55,765 nucleotides of DNA from Gnetum montanum. Taxonomy: Eukaryota > Streptophyta > Gnetopsida > Gnetales > Gnetaceae. Below the pieces are notes generated by a model. It was not told the DNA's origin, did no database searches, and saw only the letters and a list, made by a program, of their open reading frames with translations. Position 1 is the first letter of the stretch, and every line of letters starts with the position of its first letter. Shown here one piece after another: positions 21,787 to 31,675 of the stretch. The position numbers and the translations under genes were made by a program. Where the stretch lies: the NCBI GenBank assembly GCA_015680685.1, contig MNCI01007630.1, forward strand, positions 321,125-376,889, written 5' to 3'.

Positions 21787-22330
21787 TTTAGTTCCCTTTC
21801 CATGTGTCATGGTAGTCCTGTAAGCCTTCTGCATCCTGATACACATTAGTGTAAACTTGACACCCGCCTATGGTTGTTTACACATCGTGTGGTGCAGATC
21901 AGTCTCTTCAATAGTTCCTTGGGAAACCTAGAGGACACAAACCCTTTGGTCTTGCATGTGCTCTGTACCCCATCATGCATTAGTGTATTGTTTGGTACAA
22001 ATCAGTTGCTTCAACAGTTTCTCAAGGACCCTGCGAGATGTAAAGCCTTTGATCGCTAGTTAACTTGTCTATCTTACGGTAGTCTTGCATGCATTTCGTA
22101 CCCTATCACGCACTTGCATAAACATGATACCCTTTCCCGGTTGTTTATGCATCATCTGGTATAGACCGGTCACTTTGATAGTTCCTCGGGAGCCTGGCAA
22201 GACATAAAGCCTTTCTTTTTTATTGCTTCCTAGTTTATTTTCTTTTCTCATTAGTAAAATTGTTAACCTTTTGGTTGCTATTTTATTTCTTTTCTTTCTC
22301 CCATTTGCAAAACTTCTTGGCTTAGCAAAA
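21787..22330 (+). repeat. Tat-5 leader with three ~130-150-bp repeats and hairpins
   Basis: Three units run from about 21840 to 22215, each ending near (A)TAAAGCCTTT after AGTTCCTYGGGA or a degraded form of it. Unit 1 has the perfect stem GTGTAAAC/GTTTACAC (21849-21856 with 21876-21883). Unit 3 has TGCATAAAC/GTTTATGCA (22115-22123 with 22143-22151). Both loops are 19 nt. Unit 2 has lost the hairpin by a deletion. A T-rich stretch precedes gag. Confidence 0.85.
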
Positions 22331-24760
22331 ATGAATTCCACAACTACTGCCACTAACACCTTCAACATTGAAGTTCCCATTACAGTTCAAGGAAATACTG
22401 GTGCCAAAAAACTATTGAACCTGATGCTAGAAACACATCGATCCCTCAGGATCCAAAACTAGGGACCTAATGGGTTGGCTCAGCAACACTAGCATTACAA
22501 CTTCCTCTGTGCAAAGATGTAGGAAAATCTACCCTTGGATATACATAAACTCAAAGAAAAACATAGCTTCAAGTTCACTTACTGCAATGTGAAGGAATTC
22601 CCTCCTACTTCTGGTGCTTCCTTACCTTTGAAAAAAATGAATCAATGGCTTCTAGACTAGCTAATCCAAATGGCTAGGCTTAGGGAGCAATAGGACATAG
22701 CATCCAACCAGGATGATGCCTTCCAAGATGGATAGGAGGAACTTGATTCCCAATCAGATGAGGGAAGTCAAACCAATCTCATTCCTGCCCCACCTACCTA
22801 GTCCTTTTGGGCCAATATGTTATCTATCACCACTTCGTTTGTGATCATGCCTATACCTTCGCAACCCATGATTACAACTGTCATGGGTAGCCATTTTAAC
22901 CCTGCAGCATTTCAAGACCCTCTCTTGCCTATTTCACCTATTTTGTTTGTAGCCACTATTCCTTCACAAGCTGTTCAGTAGTCCATTCCCATAGCACATC
23001 ATGCACCAATCATAGCTACCCTACCACACGTTCATACTATGCTTACCTCACAATCGTATGCAATTTGTGTTTCCATTCCTACGTTCACCTCTGTTTTGCC
23101 CACTGTGGTGGGCCTTGGCCCGTCCACATGGTGGACCCTATTCACTTCTATGCCTATTCCACAACCATCGTAGATGTCTCATTATGTTCGCTCTAAAACC
23201 CACCAAGCCTCACAGACGGTACAATCCAACACGGGGCTATGGTCTATGCTGCTGATGACACAAGCAATCCATCCGACAGCCCAACCCACAGTTGCTACCG
23301 TAACAACACCACCTGCTAGGTGGTGGATAATGCAAGTAGCACCATTCACAGGGGTCATCCCAACGGTACCACCAATGGGTCACACTACCACCCCTACCAT
23401 GCCATAGGTGGGAGCTGCCTCTGCAGCTCCCCAACCATCCACAACATCGTAGGGTCTGGACCAAGTGTTTGAGCTTATCTAGACCCTTACTAAGAAAATA
23501 AAATGCCTCAAAGCTACTGGGTCTGACATAGTACAAGTCATGGACTTTTATCACGATGACCCCATCAGCCCTGCAATCCTTGCTTTAACACTACCCCTAG
23601 GGATGTCCCTCCCACACTTCACAAAGTACAACGGGGAGGGAGATCCCAATGCACATCTTGTTACCTTTATGTTTGAATCCCTGCTAATGCAACAATGGCC
23701 ACACACAATTATTCATGTCTTCGCCATGTCCCTAGCCAGGAAAGCCCTAGATTGGTACCGCGTAGTACCATGCTCATCTATTTCAACTTTGGAAGAGCTT
23801 CTAATCCAATTTGTGACATGCTTCAAGTACAACTTGAAGCCAAAAACCATGTTGGATCAATTGATAAGCATGAAGCAAGATCCTCTATAACCAGTCCAAA
23901 AGTTCATTCAGCGTTGGAACATAATCCTTAATGAAATTCATGAGCCCGTTGCAGAGGCCCACTTGCTAACCATCTTTAAGGGCATAGTGAATGACTTCAT
24001 CAAGTCTAAACTATACTACCTCGCTCCCTGCACTCTTAGCCAAGCCTTTGCTTAGACTAAGAGCATACAGGACATGGCTGAGGCAAGTAAAGACCCGGCC
24101 TACATTACTACAAAAACACCTTCTCAAAGAAGGAAAAGGGTAAGGCCCCAACAGCCACAGTGGCCACTGTTGCGACCAAGGCCAAGCTCAAATCCAATAA
24201 CAATGGTAACAAGAATGCTAAGAGGCTGGCTGCACCCTTGGGTAACCTCGTGCCCAAGTAGGGCCATGTACCGTAGCCTCCCATGCCTACACGTGAGACA
24301 TCTACACAACCCAAACCCAACTTTGAGCCCAAAGATCACTCAAAGTACACCTCACTACCTCTCAAGCCTTTGGAACTTCTAAAGCAGCTACTAGCAGTAG
24401 GGTACATCCAACACAAGAAGATGTTGGAATAAGCGATCAGGAAACATCAACGCTACTACAAGCTCCTTAGGAACCCCTTTTTGGCCCTACCCAATGAGCC
24501 CCAAGTTCCTAAGGATTTAAGGCTGAATAGATTTTGTGACTACCACCAATAGTGTGGTCACAACATGGATCACTGTCTGGCATTGCAGGATGACATTCAA
24601 AGATTAATCGACCAGGGGAAACTGGTGCTAGATGAAAGCAACCTAGTGCATCCTGAAAATAAATCTATGTATGTCTACATAGATCCCCTCAATGGCAACA
24701 ATGCCAGTTACGTCATCAATGCCATTGACATTGATAGTGATCCTAGGCCATCCTAGTAGC
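22331..24760 (+). pseudogene. Tat-5 gag
   Basis: Begins at ATG 22331 (MNSTTTATN) after the leader. A Pro/Thr/Ser-rich N-terminal half (to about 23500) precedes the retrotransposon_gag core: VMDFYHDDPISPAILAL, PHFTKYNGEGDPNAHL, MSLARKALDWYRVVPCSSIS, and LLIQFVTCFKYNLKPKTMLD near 23530-23870. FIQRWNIILNEIHEPVAEAH and VNDFIKSKLYYLAP follow. The zinc knuckle (FCDYH, then CGHNMDHCLAL, 24533-24585) is of the Cx3H...GHx4C form used by this lineage. Stops (TAG near 22680 and 22737, TAA at 23888) and frame changes near 24050-24560 break it. The product would be the particle structural protein. Confidence 0.88.
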
Positions 24761-25210
24761 CATTAATGGTTTGTGTGCCTCAATGTAGTGCACCAGCACC
24801 ACCAATGACTGGTTAAGGCTAGCAAAAACTATTCATCCTAAGAGTTCCTCCACGGGCATCCAACTTTTCTCCACCTGTTAGCAGAGCCACGTGGCCCCAC
24901 CCGTTAACACCTCTAGCTCCATGTGTCATCAGGGGGCTAATTCCCTCGATAGCCCCTATCCCACGCAAAATAATTAAATAACATTCTCATCCTAAAAGAT
25001 GAGAAGTTCACTTCATAGGTGAGACGTCGAAGGGAAACACTACCCAAGGTATTCACAAGCCTACATCTTCACCTCCTGCACCTATGCCTTCATCACCAAA
25101 GACAAGCATTGTCATGACCACGCAATCAGCGTCGCTCTACCAAAAATGATTTTGAACCCAAATCCAAAGTCGCCCCTCCTCGGGAAATTCATCTTCTGAG
25201 ACGAATAGAA
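24761..25210 (+). other. Tat-5 gag-protease linker
   Basis: No conserved motif is readable. The composition is Pro/Ser-rich in several frames (CACCTGC, CCACGGGC phrases), consistent with a degraded low-complexity linker of the gag-protease frame. Nothing else is seen. Confidence 0.4.
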
Positions 25211-26160
25211 TAGGAGGAAAGCATTAAAAAGGGTGGCAGCCAAGAACTCTTGCACGCCCTCACTCAAGTCAAACAAGCTCTAAAACAAAATAATACTACA
25301 TTGCGCCTGTATGACCTAACCATGACATCCATCCCGCACTGTGAGGCTCTGATCTACATGTTGACAGCAACTCTAGTCAATGAAGACATGCTAGTGGAAG
25401 AGGAAGCAATCTACTCAGTCATGCTTCCCTTCATACCTATAGAGCCAGAACAGCCTCAACTAACCTTTTGCAATGATTCCATTAGGGAAGATCTTGAAAG
25501 GGGTCAAGTGACTATAGCATCCCTTTTCATCATAATTTGAGTCATCCAACATTGGATCCGAAGGGTACACATTGATGATGGGTTGCTACGAATGTCATCC
25601 CCTTCCCTATTGTGGACAAGTTGGGCTTGGTCAACCAGATCAAGCCCACAACCATGTCATACCTAAGGTCATTCAACGAGGCACGGGTCGTGGTAAAGGG
25701 TACAGTCCACATAGAATTCGTAGTAGGGGACCAGTTCCCCACACATGCAACATTCATCGTGGTCAAGGAAATTCCCAGGTTTAACCTGATCTTAGGGAGA
25801 TCGTGGTTAGCATAGCTTAGGGCTATCTCCTCAGCCATACACTAGGAGATCCACTTGCCTTACATGGGTAAAGAGGTGGTAATCCATGGTGATGAAGTAG
25901 CAATGCAAGTAATCCACAACGTAGGCATGGAACAAGGCTCAGAGGTTGTAACTTTTGAGAACGAAGCACCTATTGCAACTTACACTAACCATCTAGGAAA
26001 GGGATTGACTCAACAAGCTAATCCCCAAAATGAAAATGCATGGTCTGAGTTGCCCTTCCAAGTCGGGGGAAACGATGTAGATGAAGGCTCTGGCAAAATG
26101 CCTCAGCCTTACACTTCGCTCAACCCACATTGGGTCAAGAAGCACCTACACCTAGTGTAG
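25211..26160 (+). pseudogene. Tat-5 protease and conserved C-terminal tail
   Basis: The pre-protease segment is VKQALKQNNTTLRLYDLTMT and NEDMLVEEEAIYSVMLP (25265-25440). The active-site neighbourhood reads RVHIDDGLL near 25560-25590, with a frameshift just after it. Then come DKLGLVNQIKPTTMSYLRSF, VVGDQFPTHATFIVVKEIPR, FNLILGRSWLA and IHLPYMGKEVVIHGDE, typical of the C-terminal half of Tat proteases. A tail ends SLNPHWVKKHLHLV with TAG at 26158-26160. Tat-7 and Tat-4 end the frame in the same region (NPHLVRKQL and NPLQVRKKL), so this is a true end of the gag-protease frame in the lineage. RT follows only 5.5 kb later. DDG in place of DT/SG is noted. Confidence 0.82.
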
Positions 26161-26194
26161 AAACACCTCTATTTCCTACCCATGCACCATCCTT

Positions 26195-26530
26195 GTGCAT
26201 TCACGAAATGACATAAAACTAGTAATGTTCATTCACACAACGATCCGAAATGACCTTAAACTAGCAGTACATTTATGCAATGACTCGAAATGGCCTAAAA
26301 CTAGCAATTTGTATTTACGTATTATCCTTATGTTTTGCTCAACCCACATTGGGTTAAGAAGTAGTTATGCCTGGCGTAGCAACCCCACCACTTCTTGCCC
26401 ATGCACCATCCTTGTTTAAAACTAGCAATGTGCAATGGCCCGAAATGGCCTAAAACTAGCAATGTGCAGTTACGCAATGGTCCAAAATGGCCCAAAACTA
26501 ATAAAGGCTCGAAATGGACTAAAACTAGTG
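26195..26530 (+). repeat. Tat-5 minisatellite spacer 1 (AAACTAGCA)
   Basis: At least seven units of the pattern CGAAATGGCCTAAAACTAGC then AATGTGCA..., with spacing near 45-55 bp. The array lies between the end of the protease frame and the 3' end of the antisense gene. Confidence 0.88.
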
Positions 26531-26604
26531 TAAGAGAGCAAAAGTCTAACATGATGCTCGATGCATACACAACATATGGGTTAGCGTGAGAACCAATCCA
26601 TCCC

Positions 26605-26610
26605 TTTATT
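26605..26610 (-). terminator. AATAAA polyadenylation signal of the antisense gene
   Basis: Reverse-strand AATAAA, 92 bases beyond the TGA at 26702. Position and orientation suit a plant poly(A) signal for the antisense gene; a single hexamer in AT-rich DNA can also arise by chance. Confidence 0.45.
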
Positions 26611-26701
26611 CAAAATTCTAGCCTCTTGGCCAATGTTTGCAAAGTCTTATAACAGTTGAAAATTTCAAAAAAAATCTCAAAAAAGGGGGAATCCCATGCT
26701 G

Positions 26702-29700
26702 TCATGGGTTGTCCCCATCTACATCATCTTCCCCATCCACTCTTGAATCATCTCCCTTGGCATTGCCTTCCCCTACATTGTATTTTTCCAATTCTTCATT
26801 CCCTTCCTCTATGGGCATTGCACCCTCCTATGGAGCCTACATCATAGGAACGAAGTAGTCAACTAAAGCAACGAACATGAATCACAACAGAGCGTAAGCA
26901 TAAGAATACAGTAGCAAGAAACTAACCTGAGAAGGGCTTGCATTCATCTTGAAGGGTATCTGGTCTAAACCGAGCATGAGGTGATGCAAGACCTCCTCTA
27001 CCGTGATATCTACCCAACACCTTTTTCCTAGTTTAGCATCCGCTACAGTAACTCTCTCCCTTTCAATGGTCATCCATCTTGGCAGCCCCGAAGAAAAGGA
27101 GACGATCGAAGTCTCTCTTGTGGGAAGGTCCACTTTCCAGTTAGGAGATTTTGTAACCATTACCTACTCTTTGAACCTAGCATAGGCCTCTGAAGTATCA
27201 ATGGAATTTATGCATTCTTTATACGTAAATGCCTCTATAGCAACGTCTTTGTATAGTTTACGATGGGTGGAATTTTCCCATTTATACATATGTTTATGAT
27301 TTCTCTGAGACTGCCTCCATTCGTAAACCTTGGTGCTGAAGTCTTTTAAATCCTGAAAGTTCTGGGCTAACAAGTCCATCTGCATCCACTGCTCTATTAT
27401 TTTGCAGGTGCCCTCAACGTTCTGACATGCAACTATCCAAAATCTGGTGTAGTCTATCATAGCCATGCACCAGTCTTCATTGTTAGTGTCACAGGCTATG
27501 AGGAACTTGTTCCTCGACTTGAGATCCTCCACATTGGTGCTCAAGCCAGCCTCCCTTTGCTCAACCTTTTGGACCCATTTCCATAAGTTCTCATTGATGC
27601 ACTTATACTTCAACAGGGAGCGTGTCGAGAGCAAAGCGCATTTGCAAACCTTGTTGTATGTGCGACGAGACACCTCGATCACTTTAGGTGGGAATGTGGA
27701 TATGACGCCGACTTTCAAAGGTCATGTCAAGTCCCATTTGAGTCGAGAGGCTGCCATGACATAAAGAGCATACCATTTGCATTAGTAAAGCAAAATTTGC
27801 AAACTCAAGAAATTCTAGAATAACAATGCAGAAACAAATAACATTACTACTTACCTACTTTAGGGTCCACCTTCGGAAGATGGATAACCATGTCATCAAC
27901 GATCCCCTGCATGAACATGAATTTGTTGGGGACCTCAGCCCATGATTCCGCATGAATCAGAGAAGGTCCTATAGCATCAGCAATAGCTTCTGTCACATAA
28001 CCAAACATATTAGCAATGACCAAAATGGGCTATGACAAGGTAGACATATTGCCGAACTCACCAATGTCCGATTGCGGTCTCTCTTTTGGATAATGCAAAA
28101 TGATGGCGGTAGCCTCACGAGAGGTTCCTGACGAGTCCCTACGGACCTCCTCTTCATGTGCTAGTGCCTTTCCTTTTATGAGACAAGCATCCTTTTTATT
28201 CAAGGGAGACTCCTTAGTACGAGGATTCTCCCTAATAACAATAGCCCCTGCCTTAGCGGTAGGAGCTCCCTTTATTTTGACCAGGGCCCTTCTCTTCGAG
28301 ACTGGGGCCTCCGTGTCTTTATTCGTCACCCCAATCGTAAGGGCCGACACCTCCTTGTCGCCTTCTTCTTCTTCCTCTTCTTCTTCTGGTATTCAAGAAG
28401 CGCGTTTGGATTAGCTCAAAGCAAGNTTGCAACTTGTTGGCCATAGTCTCAGCTATGAGATGTTCACCTTGTGACATGCTACCATCTACGATAGGGGGTG
28501 TCTTTCCTATGCTATCCTGGCCACGAACGTTGTGTTCCACCCGATCCTTAGTCGTTACAGAAAAAAACTCCCTAATTATTTCTAAGGGATCCTAGGCTCG
28601 AGTGCTCTGAAGGATCTAGTGATTTTATCGTCTAGAGATCTGGTCATGATTTCTCATGACCCAGACTCCTTTCTCCTGAATGACCAAGAACTCTGCAAAA
28701 CGCTTAAGAAAGGCTATGTAAAAGGCATAATGGATGTTGGAACAGGACTCTATTTTCTTACGAAGCCCCAAGATCTCGGTCCACAAGCCTTTACATAGAA
28801 ACTTAGCCTAGTTGTAATGGGCCCCTCCTCTATAACTTCATGCATTGCCCAGGCCTATTCGATCCCCATGATCTTCCCTTGGGAGAGTAGCTGGGGGAAT
28901 GTGTGAGCACGAAAGATAGGATAAACCCCCTTAGCAGGTCCATCTTTGAGCTTCTCCATGGGGAGCCCCTTGCACTCCTTGGTAAGCCCTAATCACTTCT
29001 AGATGTTCTTCTTCTGAAGGGTTAGCTTCATCTTGGACTTTGACCCTATCAGGATGCCATTGGTAGGGAAAGCAAAGTGATCCGCAAATAGCTGGTCATT
29101 GATTTCAATGACCACCCACATGCCATGTAGCCGTATGCAGAAGCGGCTCACCTTGTCAGAGAAGGATTCGACCAAGAAAAGAATCTTAGTGGTAGGAACA
29201 TTTGGATTCAAAGCTAGGAATAGATCCATAAGTCCCACCTTTTTGATGTTCTGGACCAGGGAGTCCAAGGCTGCACCATTTATCCAACGTTGGCTCATCT
29301 CTACTTCTCTATACTTGAAGTAGATATTCACCCCTGTGTCTCGGTGGTCACCACCATCTCCTCCTAGGGCTTCTTGGCCCCTACAATTATTTTCACAAAA
29401 ATAACGTTTAGCATAAAAACATAGAAAATTCAAAAGTTGCAAAGACACTTAAACATGTAGCACTTACTATTCAGCCAACCAGGTCGGTACGGCAATGAGA
29501 ACGATAGAAGACTAACTAAAACCTAATCAATGGTGATTAGTTTAAAGGGTTCTACCCACCCCTCATCTAGTCAACTAGAGCCCTCGCACTGATCGTATGG
29601 AGTGGGGAACATGTACTGGTAGGAGGGGTATTCACCCCCACATTGACCAGTCACCCCTGCACATAGGTTCTCAGCAGAAGAGAACTCCTATAGGGCTATT

Positions 29701-30905
29701 CGTGTCATAGTTAGTAGACCCAGTCGGTCATGAACCCCATTCTAGTTGATGTAGAACTTGGTAGGAAAAAAACATACTATTAGCATTTGGCCAATATAGT
29801 AAGCATTGCACAACATAGCAGAGCAAGGTTATAAGTAACTCACCTACCAGCACAGTAGACACTCCCTGGTGGGTTCTAGAAGCACATTACCATATGACGC
29901 ATGACGAATAATGTGTTGTAAGAATGATAGCAGCCGTATTCAGGCATATCCCAGATCTAAGATAAATGCCTCAACTCTGTTGGACATTGACTAGACCCTT
30001 CTCCTTACCTACTATACACTAATCCATCCGTCAAAAACCTCAAGATGCCCTAACTTGCCCCAGGCAATATGGCTTCTGTTATGATGGCCACCTCTTCCTC
30101 CCCTAGGTATGAACAAATGATCACACTGAAGTGTTGGAGGAGGTATTGAAGGAACTCCTATGCTCCTTCCCTAATCCGTACCCCTCGCTTGCCCATACGT
30201 ATCCAGGAGGAGGGACGTTGGTCATGGGTTTACGCACATGACACAGGACCCCTGCAATCTCTAAGACAATTAGGATGGGTCATAGCCCCACCCTACACAA
30301 CATAATCAACAAGTGTTAGCATCGTGTCTAAGTGCAATATGCACGCAACATAGCAATACTTAGCAGTCCATGCATAGCAAGAACATAAAAGCACTAGCAT
30401 AGCAGGAATAGCCTAGGGTAGCAATAGAGTAATTAACCCTAACAAGGCGATTAACAACATGCCCTAATAAAGCATGTGTTGCATTTTTGCATCATGCACA
30501 CCCTAGCCCTCATGAGGGTCCTACGCCATTCAAAATCCAGTAACTCAAACTGTCTGAACCCCCACAGTCATGACAACCACGGCGGTGGTAGTTTAAATAA
30601 CCTTGCATGCAACGATGGCATAGCGCTAATGCATCTACCATGGCCGAAATAGCAACAATGGCAATGCAAAGGCCAAAACAACGTGATGACAGAAAACATA
30701 GATGACTAAGACTAGGATACACAATGAAAATGGAAAACAAAACAATAATAGAATCACGAAGAAATAGAGGAAGCATACTAACCTATTGGGCCAATGTCGT
30801 GTCCTCCCATGCTACAACGCGTGCTTGTCTCACACGCCCTAGGGTTTTCTTCACCTCATCAACCTTTGCAAGCACCAAATGAATATTTTCCTTTTTAGGA
30901 GCCAT
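26702..30905 (-). pseudogene. intron-bearing antisense gene carried inside Tat-5
   Basis: Six exons can be laid out on the reverse strand: 30905-30783 (ATG, MAPKKENIHLVLAKV, coiled or basic), 30292-29844 (HAD/FCP1-like), 29756-29468, 29380-27855, 27750-26927 and 26836-26702 (acidic, PIEEGNEELEKYN, TGA). Donors are GTTAGT, GTGAGT, GTAAGT, GTAAGT, GTTAGT; acceptors end TGTAG, CCAAG, TTGTAG, GGCAG, TGTAG. Exon 4 has ILFLVESFSDKVSRF..., a run of eight Glu, then basic KRRALVKIKG. Exon 5 has CALLSTRSLLKYKCINENLW. Exon 1 ends in TAG before the donor, where CAG would be usual. Stops and shifts in exons 2 and 4 mark this copy as decayed. It shares its C-terminal half and intron positions with 11051-12701. 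No sense-strand role is evident. Function is unknown. Confidence 0.72.
29844..30292 (-). other. HAD/FCP1-like phosphatase domain, degenerate (exon 2 of antisense gene)
   Basis: Within this exon, spread over two frames, motifs occur in the order and spacing of plant FCP1/NLI-interacting-factor-type HAD proteins. A beta strand with motif I reads PILIVLEIAGVLCHVRK, where the family has D-x-N/D-G. Then REGA-EFLQYLLQHFSVIIC corresponds to the strand before motif II, and ELRHLS-IWDMPEYG, NTLFV and NPPGSVY resemble the C-terminal LxxLW...SNTLLIDD...NPP region. The catalytic acidic residues are replaced (E-I-A) or lost (no DDS), so a phosphatase activity is not expected. The assignment is by eye and tentative. 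Confidence 0.5.
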
Positions 30906-31058
30906 CAAGCTGCTTGCAGAATTTCCCTCTTTGCTATACGAAAAAAAATGCCTTGCTCATTGTTAGCACAACTACTCCGCGCTTTGAAATAACCTTGTTC
31001 TCTGAATGTGGACTCTACGCTCTTACGGTGAATGACAAGATTACCAGGGTTTAACCCC

Positions 31059-31067
31059 TATTTATGG
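31059..31067 (-). promoter_or_regulatory. candidate TATA box of the antisense gene
   Basis: Reverse-strand CCATAAATA followed by GGGG, about 155 bases before the ATG at 30905. Further upstream (31131-31160) lie AGCGTAGCA and ATCGTAGCA boxes like those in the U3 of the Tat-5 LTR. Confidence 0.45.
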
Positions 31068-31234
31068 TCATAATGGTAAGATAGGGAAACTTGCCACTCT
31101 CCCTCTCCGTTTAATGCAGAGTGCACCATACAGCGTAGCATGTTTTCCACGACATCGTAGCACTATTGACATTAAATCTTAACACGTTTCAAGCCAACCA
31201 TTTGCTTCCCAAAAACAAAAAATATATTTTTTTT

Positions 31235-31540
31235 GTTAAGGGTTCGAAAAGACCTTAAACTACCAACTCCAGCAATCGCAGCATTACAGGTCTAAAAAGA
31301 CCTTAAACTAGCAATCCTAGTGTAGTTGCTCCTTTAACAGTCCAAAAAGATCTTAAAATAGCAGTTTCAACCTATTATACATTCGTAGTCCGTAATGACA
31401 TTAAACTAGAAATTTCACACTTTTGCATTGGGATTTTCACAACTTCTAGCAGTTTTGCATTTTCACATCAACAGTTTGGATTTTTTAACAAGCTTCACAT
31501 TCTTGTGCCTTGGCGGTCCACCATGACCTTAAACTGGCAA
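31235..31540 (+). repeat. Tat-5 minisatellite spacer 2 (ACCTTAAACTAGCA)
   Basis: At least five units with the core AAAAAGACCTTAAACTAGCA or ATGACATTAAACTAGAA, irregularly spaced, between the antisense gene and RT. The sequence between (31541-31675) is pyrimidine-rich on the plus strand and ends TCTCATTTTGGCAG. Confidence 0.85.
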
Positions 31541-31675
31541 GCTTTTAACATTTATATCATCATACTTCATAAGTTGCATCTCGTCACTATTTTGCAAGTT
31601 TTCATTGTACACAATCTCTACCAATAGGTGCCTCTCAACTAGGCTTTCATCTCATTTTGGCAGATCAAGCAAAAG

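Noticed and set aside
23054-23560. Reverse-strand open frame within Tat-5 gag
   Set aside because: It mirrors the proline/threonine-rich gag coding on the plus strand and has no motif of its own.
30510-30776. 88-codon reverse-strand frame as an exon of the antisense gene
   Set aside because: It starts inside the first intron right after the GTTAGT donor, is T-rich and hydrophobic by composition, and is not bordered by an acceptor.
26702-30905. Ordinary host gene disrupted by two flanking retroelements
   Set aside because: The flanks are both from the same Tat-5 element, with its minisatellite on each side, and a homologue sits at the same place in Tat-4. An old nested insertion into a common ancestor remains possible.
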